Under the pieces are notes generated by a model, which had not been told where the DNA came from, did no database searches, and worked only from the letters and a program-made list of their open reading frames with translations. Positions 7,286 to 14,962 of a stretch of 24,270 bases of DNA are shown piece after piece (positions within the stretch are counted from its first letter, which is position 1; each line of letters begins with the position of its first letter). The DNA lies in contig SYID01000089.1 in assembly GCA_005798925.1 (NCBI GenBank), positions 1 to 24,270 on the forward strand, written 5' to 3'. Origin of the DNA: Verrucomicrobiota bacterium. Its GTDB lineage: Bacteria; Verrucomicrobiota; Verrucomicrobiia; Opitutales; UBA953. The translations under genes and the position numbers were made by a program.

Positions 7286-8100
7286 CGCCGGAACCCGCCG
7301 CCGCCTCGACGACGCTCTGGGTAGCCGCAGCCGTGCTCGTGGCGCTGATGCTGCGCGGCGCCTGGCGTGGCTACCGACGCGGTCCGTTGCGCCAGCTGGC
7401 CGGACCCATGGCGCTCGCGACGGGCTTGATCATGGGATGGTTTTTCGGGTCGGAATTCGGTCACGCCTGCCTGGAAGGAACCTCCTACCCTTGGATGATC
7501 CGTGGCACCACCGGCATCCTCGTCCTCGCCTGCCTGTCGGGCCTGGCCTGCTACGCCGTTTTCTGGCGCCTTGGCCGGCGACCAGACGGACAAAAGGAGG
7601 CCGAAAGCCCGGTGCTCGGGGCGTTGATCGGCTGCTGGACCGGAGTACTCTATTTCGGTATTCTGGTGGCTCTCCTCGCGGCTGTGGCCTCTTTCCACGA
7701 ACTTTTCGGGAGGCCGGAAACAATCCACCGCCATTGGGCGACCGAACTGAGAAACGACTTGGCGGCGACACCTTTCACCGCCGACCTACGTGGCTGGTCG
7801 CCGATTCCGGATAAACAGCGCACCCTGATTCGCCAGACCCGCCGCCTGATGGCCGACCCCGAGGCCCGCCAGCGGCTGATGGTTCAGCCGGAAATCCGGG
7901 CCCTGGCAGCCCACCCGAGCCTCTACCAGGCATGGGAAGATAAAAAAGTGCGTGAGTTGTTGAATGACAATGACTTAATAGGATTCATCGACCACCCTAA
8001 GGTGCGCGCGGTCTTAGCCGACGAGCCTCTCCAAAAAGAGGCCGAAAGGGTCGATTTAGAGAAAATCATCGAACTAGCCCTGCAGAAACCGAAAAAGTGA
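7282..8100 (+). CDS. CvpA-like membrane protein
   Basis: This is a 272-residue protein with four predicted transmembrane segments (about 10-28, 40-60, 72-95 and 108-132) followed by a soluble, charged C-terminal region of about 130 residues. The spacing and the RGAWRGYRRGPLRQLAG start fit the CvpA (colicin V production) family, whose members have been tied to envelope stress and secretion phenotypes but have no defined reaction. The start ATG overlaps the stop of the kinase gene (ATGA). The last 150 bases are noticeably less GC-rich than the rest of the gene. Confidence 0.65.
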   Translation: MTPEPAAASTTLWVAAAVLVALMLRGAWRGYRRGPLRQLAGPMALATGLIMGWFFGSEFGHACLEGTSYPWMIRGTTGILVLACLSGLACYAVFWRLGRRPDGQKEAESPVLGALIGCWTGVLYFGILVALLAAVASFHELFGRPETIHRHWATELRNDLAATPFTADLRGWSPIPDKQRTLIRQTRRLMADPEARQRLMVQPEIRALAAHPSLYQAWEDKKVRELLNDNDLIGFIDHPKVRAVLADEPLQKEAERVDLEKIIELALQKPKK

Positions 8101-8168
8101 AAGGGACGGCCATTTTTTAGTAGTCCAAGTCTTGGCTTTGCCTATGTTCGAACCTCCCACTCACTCCA

Positions 8169-9071
8169 ATGAACAAGTTCTCCTTCCTCCTGGCGGCTCT
8201 TTGCATTTCGCTTAACGCCCAGGAAGCCAAGCCCGCCGACGCCAAGCCCGCCGACGCCAAGCCCGCCGACGCCAAGCCCGCCGACGCCAAACCCGCCGAG
8301 GCCAAGCCCGCGGATGCGAAGGGCGCCGAGGCCGATGTCAAGTTGGCCGGAGCCGGCAAGGACGAGCAAAAAGCCTATTTCGCCGAGGTCTGGGTCGGCA
8401 AGACGATCGGCGAATGCTTCACTTTCAAACGGAATATCCAGGTGCTGAGCCAGCAAGTCGAAGAACTCAAGCGCCTGCAGGTGTTCCTCGACAACGCCTT
8501 GACCACCCCTGAAAAGGAAGCTCGTGGCCATGAGATCGCCGCCAAGGCCGCCAAACTGAAGGGCGACAACGAATCGATGGGCAAGCTCTACAACGGCTTC
8601 AGCATCGAACGCCCCTTCCAGCTCGTTCCGACCAAGCAGATCATCGCCACCCCGATCTCCAACGAGGAGTTCACCAAGCTCTCCGGCGCCAAGGACTTCA
8701 AGGCCGATTCCGTCATCACCATCGACGAAAAGAAGTATCTCGTGCGCGACACGATCTCCGGACAGGGCGAGGTCGAGACCTTCGGGCTCACCCTCAAGCG
8801 CATCACCGACGGCAAGGCCCAGCTCCAGCAGCTCATCGACCTTCAGCCCAAGCTGACCAAGGACGAAGACAAGAAGAAGGTCGAGAAGGCCATCAAGGAA
8901 ATCCAGGACGAACTCACCAAGAGCCTCGGCGAGTTCAAGCAGGCCCGTGGCTTCGATTTCACCGCTGACGCCATCAAACTCGACTCCGAGGCGAAGCTCT
9001 CGGTGCAGATCACCGAAGAAGAGAAGAAGGCCATCGAAGCCAAGAGCCCGGCCGCTTCCGAGAAGAAGTAA
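8169..9071 (+). CDS. Exported protein with AKPAD repeats and two duplicated helical modules; unknown family
   Basis: This is a 300-residue protein of unrecognised family. Residues 1-17 are a short signal peptide with likely cleavage after SLNA. Residues 20-54 are seven AKPAD-type pentapeptides forming an Ala/Pro/Lys linker, encoded by a 15-base tandem repeat. Two copies of a ~100-residue module follow, at about 68-170 and 189-290. Each starts with a short strand containing an aromatic residue, continues into two long helices joined by an LTT- or LTK-type turn, then has a Tyr/Arg-Gly-Phe element and ends with a (T/Q)(P)I(S/T)xEE strand. The next gene encodes a paralogue without a signal peptide. 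No Shine-Dalgarno sequence precedes the ATG. A periplasmic or surface role is inferred only from the signal peptide and linker. Confidence 0.75.
   Translation: MNKFSFLLAALCISLNAQEAKPADAKPADAKPADAKPADAKPAEAKPADAKGAEADVKLAGAGKDEQKAYFAEVWVGKTIGECFTFKRNIQVLSQQVEELKRLQVFLDNALTTPEKEARGHEIAAKAAKLKGDNESMGKLYNGFSIERPFQLVPTKQIIATPISNEEFTKLSGAKDFKADSVITIDEKKYLVRDTISGQGEVETFGLTLKRITDGKAQLQQLIDLQPKLTKDEDKKKVEKAIKEIQDELTKSLGEFKQARGFDFTADAIKLDSEAKLSVQITEEEKKAIEAKSPAASEKK
8226..8330 (+). repeat. 15-base tandem repeat encoding AKPAD, seven units
   Basis: Four perfect copies of GCCAAGCCCGCCGAC (8226-8285) are followed by three diverged copies. The period is a multiple of three, so copy-number change would keep the frame and only lengthen the Ala/Pro/Lys linker after the signal peptide. 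Confidence 0.95.
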
Positions 9072-9104
9072 CTTTTCGCCCACACCCTGAACCCACACCC
9101 CGCC

Positions 9105-9899
9105 ATGTCCGCCACCGAAACCCCTGTCGCCCCCAAGGTCGACGAGAACCTGCTGCAGCACGACAACAAGGTCTTCTTCAAGTTCGTCACCATCAGCCAC
9201 CCCGAGACCCTGACCCGGTTCACCAATGACCTGAACGTCATGGTGGCCCAGGCCCAGAAGATCGTCGAACTCAACCAGCGCATCCGCAACGCCCTGACGA
9301 CGGCTGAGAAGGACGCCGTGACCAAGCTCCGCGAGACCGAGCTCCAGGACTTCAACCAGAAGGACGCCATCTTCGAGAAGGTCTATGGCTTCAAGATGGA
9401 TACGGTCGCCATCCGCCCCCACTTCATCCAGAATCAGGCCATCCAGCTGATGTCTCCGGTCACCGACGAACAGATCTCCGAGCTTCGCAAGAACCCGGAA
9501 TTCAAGGAGAATGAGGTCGTCGCCCGCGGCAACCAGAAGATGATCCAGCTCTGCAAGATGACCGGCGAGCACATCCCTCTCTTCGAGCGCAACATCGGCA
9601 TCGTCCAAGCCCAGCAGAACGCCCTCCTTCAGCTCCGCGCCGCCGAACAGACCGCCGCTGACGAAGCCGCCAAAAAGCGCGTCCAGGACGAAATCGCCAA
9701 AGTGATCGAGACGCTCACCCAGAACGCCGAGCACATGGGCAAGACCTACGGCATCTTTTCCAACAACATCGTCTTCGACGTCCTGGAGGCCAAGTTCTGG
9801 GTCGCCCTGACCCAGGATGAAGTCAAGGCCTACGTCGAGAAGACCCACGGAGCCGCTCCGGCCGCCATCGAAGCCCCCAAGGCCGACAAGAAGAACTGA
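9105..9899 (+). CDS. Paralogue of the preceding gene, no signal peptide; two duplicated helical modules
   Basis: This is a 264-residue protein of unrecognised family, paralogous to the gene 33 bases upstream. It lacks both the signal peptide and the AKPAD linker. It contains two module copies, at about 22-124 and 144-241. Matching landmarks are NALTTAEKDA (compare NALTTPEKEA in the neighbour), KVYGF and KTYGI before the last strand, and SPVTDEQ and ALTQDEV at the module ends. The C terminus is Ala/Pro/Lys-rich. The pair probably shares one transcript that ends at the terminator just downstream. Absence of a signal peptide suggests a cytoplasmic partner of the exported neighbour, which is an inference. 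Confidence 0.75.
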   Translation: MSATETPVAPKVDENLLQHDNKVFFKFVTISHPETLTRFTNDLNVMVAQAQKIVELNQRIRNALTTAEKDAVTKLRETELQDFNQKDAIFEKVYGFKMDTVAIRPHFIQNQAIQLMSPVTDEQISELRKNPEFKENEVVARGNQKMIQLCKMTGEHIPLFERNIGIVQAQQNALLQLRAAEQTAADEAAKKRVQDEIAKVIETLTQNAEHMGKTYGIFSNNIVFDVLEAKFWVALTQDEVKAYVEKTHGAAPAAIEAPKADKKN

Positions 9900-9923
9900 A
9901 AGCCGGCGTAGTCCCTCCAAGCC

Positions 9924-9955
9924 AGGCCCGCCTCTCATGGCGGGCCTTCTTTTTG
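9924..9955 (+). terminator. Rho-independent terminator
   Basis: A perfect 9-bp stem (AGGCCCGCC / GGCGGGCCT) with a 6-base loop is followed by a T-rich tract (TCTTTTTGG). It lies 25 bases after the paralogue stop and before the convergent exonuclease gene. The T-tract is on the plus strand only, so it serves the plus-strand operon. Confidence 0.9.
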
Positions 9956-9956
9956 G

Positions 9957-10916
9957 CTAGAAAAGCTCGCCCTGCGCCGTTCCCCCTTCCGCGGGCCTGG
10001 GGGTCGGTTTCGGAGCGAAGGCGGACGGCTCGGCGGAGACGGGCCGACCATGACGGGACTGATACCGGCGAAGCGTCGAGTGCATCGCCATCTCGGCGAG
10101 AAACGCCTCGACCCCCGCGACGTCTTCCGGGACGGCCTGCCCTGGGTCGAAATCGAAATCCGTGCGGAAGGTGACGAGCGCGAGGTTCGAGCGGATGCGG
10201 CCAGCCTCGGCCTTCACCTGCGCGCGGAAGCGCTCGGGCTCCAAGCCATCGGCGGCCGCCAGGACGCCCTCGAGGTCGCCGTGTTCGGTCAGCCATTTGA
10301 CCGCGGTCTTGGGCCCCACGCCCTTGAGCCCGGGGATGTTGTCGGAGGCGTCGCCGACCAAGGCCAGATAATCGGCGATCCGGGCCGGCGGCACGCCGAA
10401 CTTCTCGGTCACGGCGGCGGGGTCCAGACGCCGCCAACCCGCGGCGGGATTGGCGGTCGGCGGCGGCGCGAGCTGCGTCACCGGCCCGCCGACGCATTGG
10501 CCGAAATCCTTGTCGGCGCTGACGATGACGCACTCATGCCCGGCCGCGGACAGGATACGCACGGCCGTGGCGATGAGATCGTCCGCCTCGACGCCACGGC
10601 GCTCGAAGACCTGGAAGCCGAGCAAGGCGGTCAGCCGTTTGATCTCCGGCAGCTGGAGCACGATGTCCTCCGGGGTGTCGTCCCGCTGCGCCTTGTATTC
10701 AGGCAAGACTTCCAGATGGCGGTCCGAGCCGCCAAGGTCGAAGAACACCGCCAGACGGTCGGGCTTCTCCGCGTCGCGCAGGTCGGTCAGCGCCTTCATC
10801 CAGCCATGGAGCGCGCCGGTGGGAAACTGATCCGCCGGCCGACGGAGGTTCGAGCGCTCCATCGCGAAATGGCTGCGGAAGACCAGGTTGAAGCCATCGA
10901 TGAGCAGCCAGCGCAT
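9957..10916 (-). CDS. Stand-alone 5'-3' exonuclease (PolA N-terminal/FEN type)
   Basis: This is a flap/5'-3' exonuclease of 319 residues like the N-terminal domain of DNA polymerase I, without polymerase domains. The acidic metal-binding residues are all present: D7 (LLIDGFN), D60 (VFFDLG), E110-D112-D113 (GVEADDL), D135 and D137 (SADKDF), and D189 and D192 in LVGDASDNIPG, which leads into the helix-hairpin-helix KGVGPKTA (198-205). Likely roles are removal of RNA primers or flaps. A ~50-residue Pro/Ala-rich tail ends exactly in QGELF, which fits a sliding-clamp binding pentapeptide (Q-x-x-L-F). It could be called ExoIX/Xni-like, but it is longer and keeps all the acidic residues. It starts just beyond the terminator of the pilus-like operon. 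Confidence 0.9.
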   Translation of the reverse strand: MRWLLIDGFNLVFRSHFAMERSNLRRPADQFPTGALHGWMKALTDLRDAEKPDRLAVFFDLGGSDRHLEVLPEYKAQRDDTPEDIVLQLPEIKRLTALLGFQVFERRGVEADDLIATAVRILSAAGHECVIVSADKDFGQCVGGPVTQLAPPPTANPAAGWRRLDPAAVTEKFGVPPARIADYLALVGDASDNIPGLKGVGPKTAVKWLTEHGDLEGVLAAADGLEPERFRAQVKAEAGRIRSNLALVTFRTDFDFDPGQAVPEDVAGVEAFLAEMAMHSTLRRYQSRHGRPVSAEPSAFAPKPTPRPAEGGTAQGELF

Positions 10917-10951
10917 GGCGGGATTGTCGCGCCGCCGTCTCCGGCATCGAG

Positions 10952-10983
10952 AAAAAAGCAGGCCCGCCGGGGTGGCGGGCCTG
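10952..10983 (-). terminator. Rho-independent terminator of the pilus-like operon
   Basis: On the minus strand a perfect 10-bp stem (CAGGCCCGCC / GGCGGGCCTG, 5-base loop) is followed by CTTTTTTC. It begins 24 bases after the secretin stop. The 9-bp stem core is identical to that of the terminator at 9924-9955. Confidence 0.92.
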
Positions 10984-11007
10984 TCAGGCGGACGGTCAGG
11001 TCGCGGC

Positions 11008-13992
11008 TTACTTGGCGGGCTCGGTGACGACCGGCGCGGCTTCGACGGGCGCGGCGGCTTCGATCGGCTCGCGATACACCGCGCCCGCCGGCGAGACGAG
11101 CGTCGGATTCGAGAAGGTCGACCCGGCCCGCATTCCCGGATGGGTGCTGCGAAGGGTGGCGCCGCCCGGGGAAACCAGGTTGGCGGTGACGAAGACCATC
11201 AGGCTGCGCTTCTGGATGCTCTTGCCGCTCGAACGGAAAGCCGCGCCGATCAGCGGGATCGAGCCGAGGACGGGGACCTTGTCTTCCACCGTCTTCACTT
11301 CTTCGCGAGTCAGGCCGCCGATGACGACCGTGGCGCCGTCGAAGACGGTGACGTCGGTGGTGACCTCGCGGACGCTGAAGATGGGCTGGAAGAAGCCCGA
11401 GGGCACGGTCACGGTGACGCCGCCCGAGAGGGCCACGGAAGTGCCGCCGTATTCCACGAACCCTTCGAATTCGGTCACCTTCGGCTTGAGGTTGAGGGCG
11501 ATGGAATCATCGGCCGCGACCGTCGGGGTGACCTCGAGGGACACGCCGACCTGCTGCGTGGTGAAGTCCTGCGGGGTGCCCGCGGTGACCGCGACGGAAG
11601 TCTGGGCCGCGCCCAGGACGCCACCGGTGCCGCCGCCGCCGTTGCCGACGTTGGACTGGATGTCGCCGTAAGCCTGCGGATAACGCAGGAGCTGGGCGAC
11701 GCTGATCACGGCGGTCTTGCCGTCGAGGACGGTCAGGCTCGGGCTGGACATCAGGTCGCTGCCGGCGCTCTCCTCGATCGCGCGGATGGTCAGCGCCAGC
11801 GTCTCGCGGCTGAGGATGTTGACGACTCCGCTGTAGGAATTGGCCGCTTGTCCGAGGTTCATGCCGCCCGGGAAGGTCGGCGCGATGTTCGGGAACTCCT
11901 GAAGGTTGTTGGTGGTCACGCCGGTCGCGGCATTGGTGACCTGACTGTTGATGGTCAGGCTCTTCGGAGCCCGGTTGTTCTGGGCGAAGACGGTGTTGAC
12001 CGAGCGGAGGTTGGTGCCCGCGGTGACGCCGCCGTTGCCGGTGACGGTGGGCGTCATCGACCAGTTGACGCCGAGCTCGTTGAGCAGCTTCTGTTCGACC
12101 TCGAGGAACTTGGCCTCGATGTGGACCTGCTTGATGTCGGAGTAACGACGGATGATGTTCTTCACGCGGTCCAGATTCTTGCGGCTCTGGCTCACGATGA
12201 GGCGGGTGCCGTCGAACGAGAGGGTCGCGGGCGGCTCGAAGGGCACGCCCGAACGGGTGAGGAAGCTCTTGATGGCGTTTTCCTGAGGATTGCCGGAGTT
12301 CGGGTCGGCGGCGCCGGTGCCGGCGCCGGCGAACGGATTACCGGTCGCGCCGGCCGGCGCGGACGTGGTCAAGCCCTGGCCGGTCATCTTCACGACGGCG
12401 GCCTGCGTGAGCTCGAAGAATTCCGTCTCCAGCAGGCTGTCGCCGGCGTCCTTGCGGACCTCGACGATGCCGGCGGTGCTCACGGTGAAGCTGTAACCGA
12501 CTCGCTTGCAGATGTAATCAAGGGCCTGGAAGACGGTGATGCCGTTGCTGAGTTGGAGGTTGACGGTGGGGTTCTCGTTGGCGTTATCCAGCGGCACGAT
12601 GCTCACGCCCTTCTGTTCCTTGTCGTAGGTCTGGGCGGCGGTCTGCAGGAGGATCAGCGCGCGGTCCAGAGGCAGGTCGCGGGCGATGTATCCGTCAGGA
12701 AGGCGGATCTGCTTCATTTTCTCGACGACCGGATCGTTGCCTGCGCCGAGGTCGACCTTGATGTTCTCGCGGTTGAAGACTTCCGGAAGCTTCCAGGTCT
12801 CGTCGAGGAGCTCAAGGAGCTTGCCCTTGGTCACGCTGCGGTTCCACTGTCCGGAATTATCGGACAGCATCTGGCGGATGCGGACCTGGTAGGCCTTGGA
12901 TTCGGAATTATTGGGCTGGTACTGCAGCACTTCGCGGTAGGCGTCGAGGGCGCCTTGGTAGTCTCCGTAGAGGTAGCGGGCACGTCCTTTGACGAGGAGC
13001 TCGTTGACTTTCTCGTCCTTGGCGCGGAGGCCGGGGTTCATCTCATCGACGCCGAGGTAGGTCGGATCCTTGCGGCGGGCGGCGAGCTCCTTCTCGAGGC
13101 GGACGACGCTGGGGTCTTCCTTGCCCTTGATTTCGGCGTACTGACCGACGAGGGTCGCGGCCTTGGCCATGTCGCGGGCCTCGATCGCGAGCAGCGCGCG
13201 GCGGGCGAGCGCCGAGGCTTTCGTCTGCTTGATGCGCTCCTTGAGGTCCTTGTTCGTCAGCGTCTCGGCGCCCAAGCTCCGGTCGGCCGCATCGAGGTCG
13301 GCCAGGGCCTTGTCGACGGCTTCCGCGGTGCCGCGGCGGACGAGGGTTTCGGCGGCGGCGACGGCATCGGTCTGCTTACCGAGGGCCGCGGAATTGGCCT
13401 GCGCAAGGCGCTTCACTTCATCCTGCGCGGCGGCGGAACCGCCGGCGTCGCGGCGGACGATCAGCTCCTGCTTGGCCAAGGCCACGGCGTCACGGAGCTT
13501 CTGGGCGGCGGCGGAGGGCACCGGGGCGAGGGCGGCGGCGGCGCCGTCGAGGATCTCAGCGGCGCGCTTGAAGTCGCCGCCGGCCGTCAGCTTCCTGGCC
13601 ACTTCGATGGCGCGGGAGACTTCTTCGAAACGGCTCTGATGCGCATTGGCCACCTCGGCCAGGGCGCCGACAGGCTGGGCGGCCGGCGCGGGAGCCTTGG
13701 CCGCGGCGGAGGCGGCATCGGCCTTCTCCTTGGCCGCGACCGCTTCGGCCAAGGCGGCGTTCACGGATGCGAGGCCTTCGTGGGCGCCGATGTCCTTGGA
13801 ATCGATGGCGAGGATGGCCTCGAACTTTTCCTTGGCGGACTGCAGGTCGCCTTCGTCGCGCGCCTTCAGGGCCTCGGCGAGGAGCTGGGGCTTGCGCGCG
13901 GCGGCGTCGCCGTCTTGGGCGACAAGCGAGCCGGCGGCGAGAGCAAGGGCGAGGGCGGCCCAGGCGAGCTGCGATCGGTGGAGTTTTTTCAT
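11008..13992 (-). CDS. Amuc_1098-family pilus-like outer membrane secretin (PilQ/GspD type)
   Basis: This is a 994-residue outer-membrane secretin. Residues 1-25 are a signal peptide. About 27-320 is Ala-rich, coiled helical sequence. A TPR-like repeat (RARYLYGDYQGALDAYREVL) lies at about 335-370. A secretin N-domain with VNLQLSNGITVFQALDYICK is at about 458-520, and a second with RLIVSQSRKNLDRVKNIIRR at about 568-620. The secretin barrel domain covers about 620-940, with the diagnostic VPVLGSIPLIG near 905-915. The tail is Ala/Pro-rich. Length and the helical N-terminal half match the Akkermansia Amuc_1098 type rather than ordinary PilQ (~700 residues). It is the last gene of the five-gene operon, 19 bases after its neighbour and before a strong terminator. 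Confidence 0.92.
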   Translation of the reverse strand: MKKLHRSQLAWAALALALAAGSLVAQDGDAAARKPQLLAEALKARDEGDLQSAKEKFEAILAIDSKDIGAHEGLASVNAALAEAVAAKEKADAASAAAKAPAPAAQPVGALAEVANAHQSRFEEVSRAIEVARKLTAGGDFKRAAEILDGAAAALAPVPSAAAQKLRDAVALAKQELIVRRDAGGSAAAQDEVKRLAQANSAALGKQTDAVAAAETLVRRGTAEAVDKALADLDAADRSLGAETLTNKDLKERIKQTKASALARRALLAIEARDMAKAATLVGQYAEIKGKEDPSVVRLEKELAARRKDPTYLGVDEMNPGLRAKDEKVNELLVKGRARYLYGDYQGALDAYREVLQYQPNNSESKAYQVRIRQMLSDNSGQWNRSVTKGKLLELLDETWKLPEVFNRENIKVDLGAGNDPVVEKMKQIRLPDGYIARDLPLDRALILLQTAAQTYDKEQKGVSIVPLDNANENPTVNLQLSNGITVFQALDYICKRVGYSFTVSTAGIVEVRKDAGDSLLETEFFELTQAAVVKMTGQGLTTSAPAGATGNPFAGAGTGAADPNSGNPQENAIKSFLTRSGVPFEPPATLSFDGTRLIVSQSRKNLDRVKNIIRRYSDIKQVHIEAKFLEVEQKLLNELGVNWSMTPTVTGNGGVTAGTNLRSVNTVFAQNNRAPKSLTINSQVTNAATGVTTNNLQEFPNIAPTFPGGMNLGQAANSYSGVVNILSRETLALTIRAIEESAGSDLMSSPSLTVLDGKTAVISVAQLLRYPQAYGDIQSNVGNGGGGTGGVLGAAQTSVAVTAGTPQDFTTQQVGVSLEVTPTVAADDSIALNLKPKVTEFEGFVEYGGTSVALSGGVTVTVPSGFFQPIFSVREVTTDVTVFDGATVVIGGLTREEVKTVEDKVPVLGSIPLIGAAFRSSGKSIQKRSLMVFVTANLVSPGGATLRSTHPGMRAGSTFSNPTLVSPAGAVYREPIEAAAPVEAAPVVTEPAK

Positions 13993-14011
13993 GAGCGGGG
14001 TTCTTTGAAAA

Positions 14012-14950
14012 TTATTTGGGGGAAGGAATCGGCTTTGGCGCGACGGGGGAAGAGGACTTCGTTTTCGAGGCGGGAGGAGGCGGCGGCGGGACGACCAGCG
14101 TCTGCGGGTCGGAGGCGAGCTTCTTCGGCTTCTTGGGGTTAAGAACGAAGGTTTTATCGAAACTCACGCTCTTGTTCGGCAAGTCAATGCCTTTGACCAC
14201 GTAAGTAGCCCCGTTGTAGACGAACCTTTCGCCGACGGCGTGCAAGGTGAGGCTCCAGGAAGGGTCCGAGGGGGACGCCAGGATGATGTCGATGCGGCCC
14301 TTGAATTCGAGCGGTTTCTCGTCATCCACCTCGACGACCTGCCCGAACTGACGGTCATCGATGGTGAGGACATTGCGGACGAACGGAATCCCGTCGGCGT
14401 CCTTGCCCTTGACCACCTTGTAGGCCTTGAGGGTCAGGAAGGGCGCCTCGGGGATGGGCTTGTTCAACTTGCAATCATCCAGGTACTGCTTGGTCTTGAC
14501 GTTCTTGATGGAGAACTTGCGGTCCTCCTCCTTGCGGCTCGGCCCCAGGGTGCTGTGGCTCAGCATGTAAGGATAGACGGGGTGACCGACCGAGACCAGC
14601 GTGATGCCGAAAGGCGGCATCTCCTCGATCTTGCGGCTGCGCGGGACGTACTCCTTGATGGCCGGATCCCAGACCACGTCGATCGTCGTGAAAAGGTCGT
14701 AATCCCAGTTATCCTCGTCTTCCTCGGGATTCAGCCAGTCCTTCACGTTGTCCTCGAGCGAGGCGCGCGGAGTGGCGGGGTAAGCCGCTCCGGCGGGCGG
14801 GCTTTCGCGCAACTGCGTGAGCTGGCTGGCCCGGGCCTCCTCGTCCGGCACGGCGGGAGCGAGCAGCCCGGGGGTGAGGTAGACGGCGAGACCCCCGGCG
14901 AAAAGCGCGGCGCCGAGGAAAATGAGCAGGAAATCCTTGCGGGTGTTCAT
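14012..14950 (-). CDS. Amuc_1099-family pilus-like system protein
   Basis: This is a 312-residue protein with one N-terminal membrane anchor (about 8-29), then a periplasmic region. Position between the PilO-like and secretin genes corresponds to PilP in standard type IV pilus operons and to Amuc_1099 in Akkermansia. The C-terminal half (about 180-265) looks like a small beta domain (TLHAVGERFVYNGATYVVKGI), which would suit docking to the secretin N-domains. The tail is Pro/Lys/Ser-rich with a run of Pro. The family call rests on synteny and architecture rather than on a strong motif. Confidence 0.78.
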   Translation of the reverse strand: MNTRKDFLLIFLGAALFAGGLAVYLTPGLLAPAVPDEEARASQLTQLRESPPAGAAYPATPRASLEDNVKDWLNPEEDEDNWDYDLFTTIDVVWDPAIKEYVPRSRKIEEMPPFGITLVSVGHPVYPYMLSHSTLGPSRKEEDRKFSIKNVKTKQYLDDCKLNKPIPEAPFLTLKAYKVVKGKDADGIPFVRNVLTIDDRQFGQVVEVDDEKPLEFKGRIDIILASPSDPSWSLTLHAVGERFVYNGATYVVKGIDLPNKSVSFDKTFVLNPKKPKKLASDPQTLVVPPPPPPASKTKSSSPVAPKPIPSPK

Positions 14951-14962
14951 GGCCGGGTGGCT

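Noticed and set aside
8085..8120. Possible terminator after the CvpA-like gene (AAAAAGTG ... CATTTTTT)
   Set aside because: The stem would be mostly A-T with a mismatch and an 11-base loop, and there is no GC-rich core.
8226..8330. CRISPR-like array
   Set aside because: The repeats are contiguous 15-mers with no spacers and lie inside an open reading frame.
8142..9938. Open frame of 598 codons on the minus strand
   Set aside because: It is antisense to the two paralogues; its glycine/leucine-rich repeats mirror the codon pattern of the plus strand, including the 15-base repeat.
10888..14142. Open frame of 1084 codons on the plus strand
   Set aside because: It is antisense to the secretin gene, which has a signal peptide and clear secretin motifs. 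The product is low-complexity Gly/Asp/Leu/Val sequence typical of the mirror frame of high-GC coding DNA.
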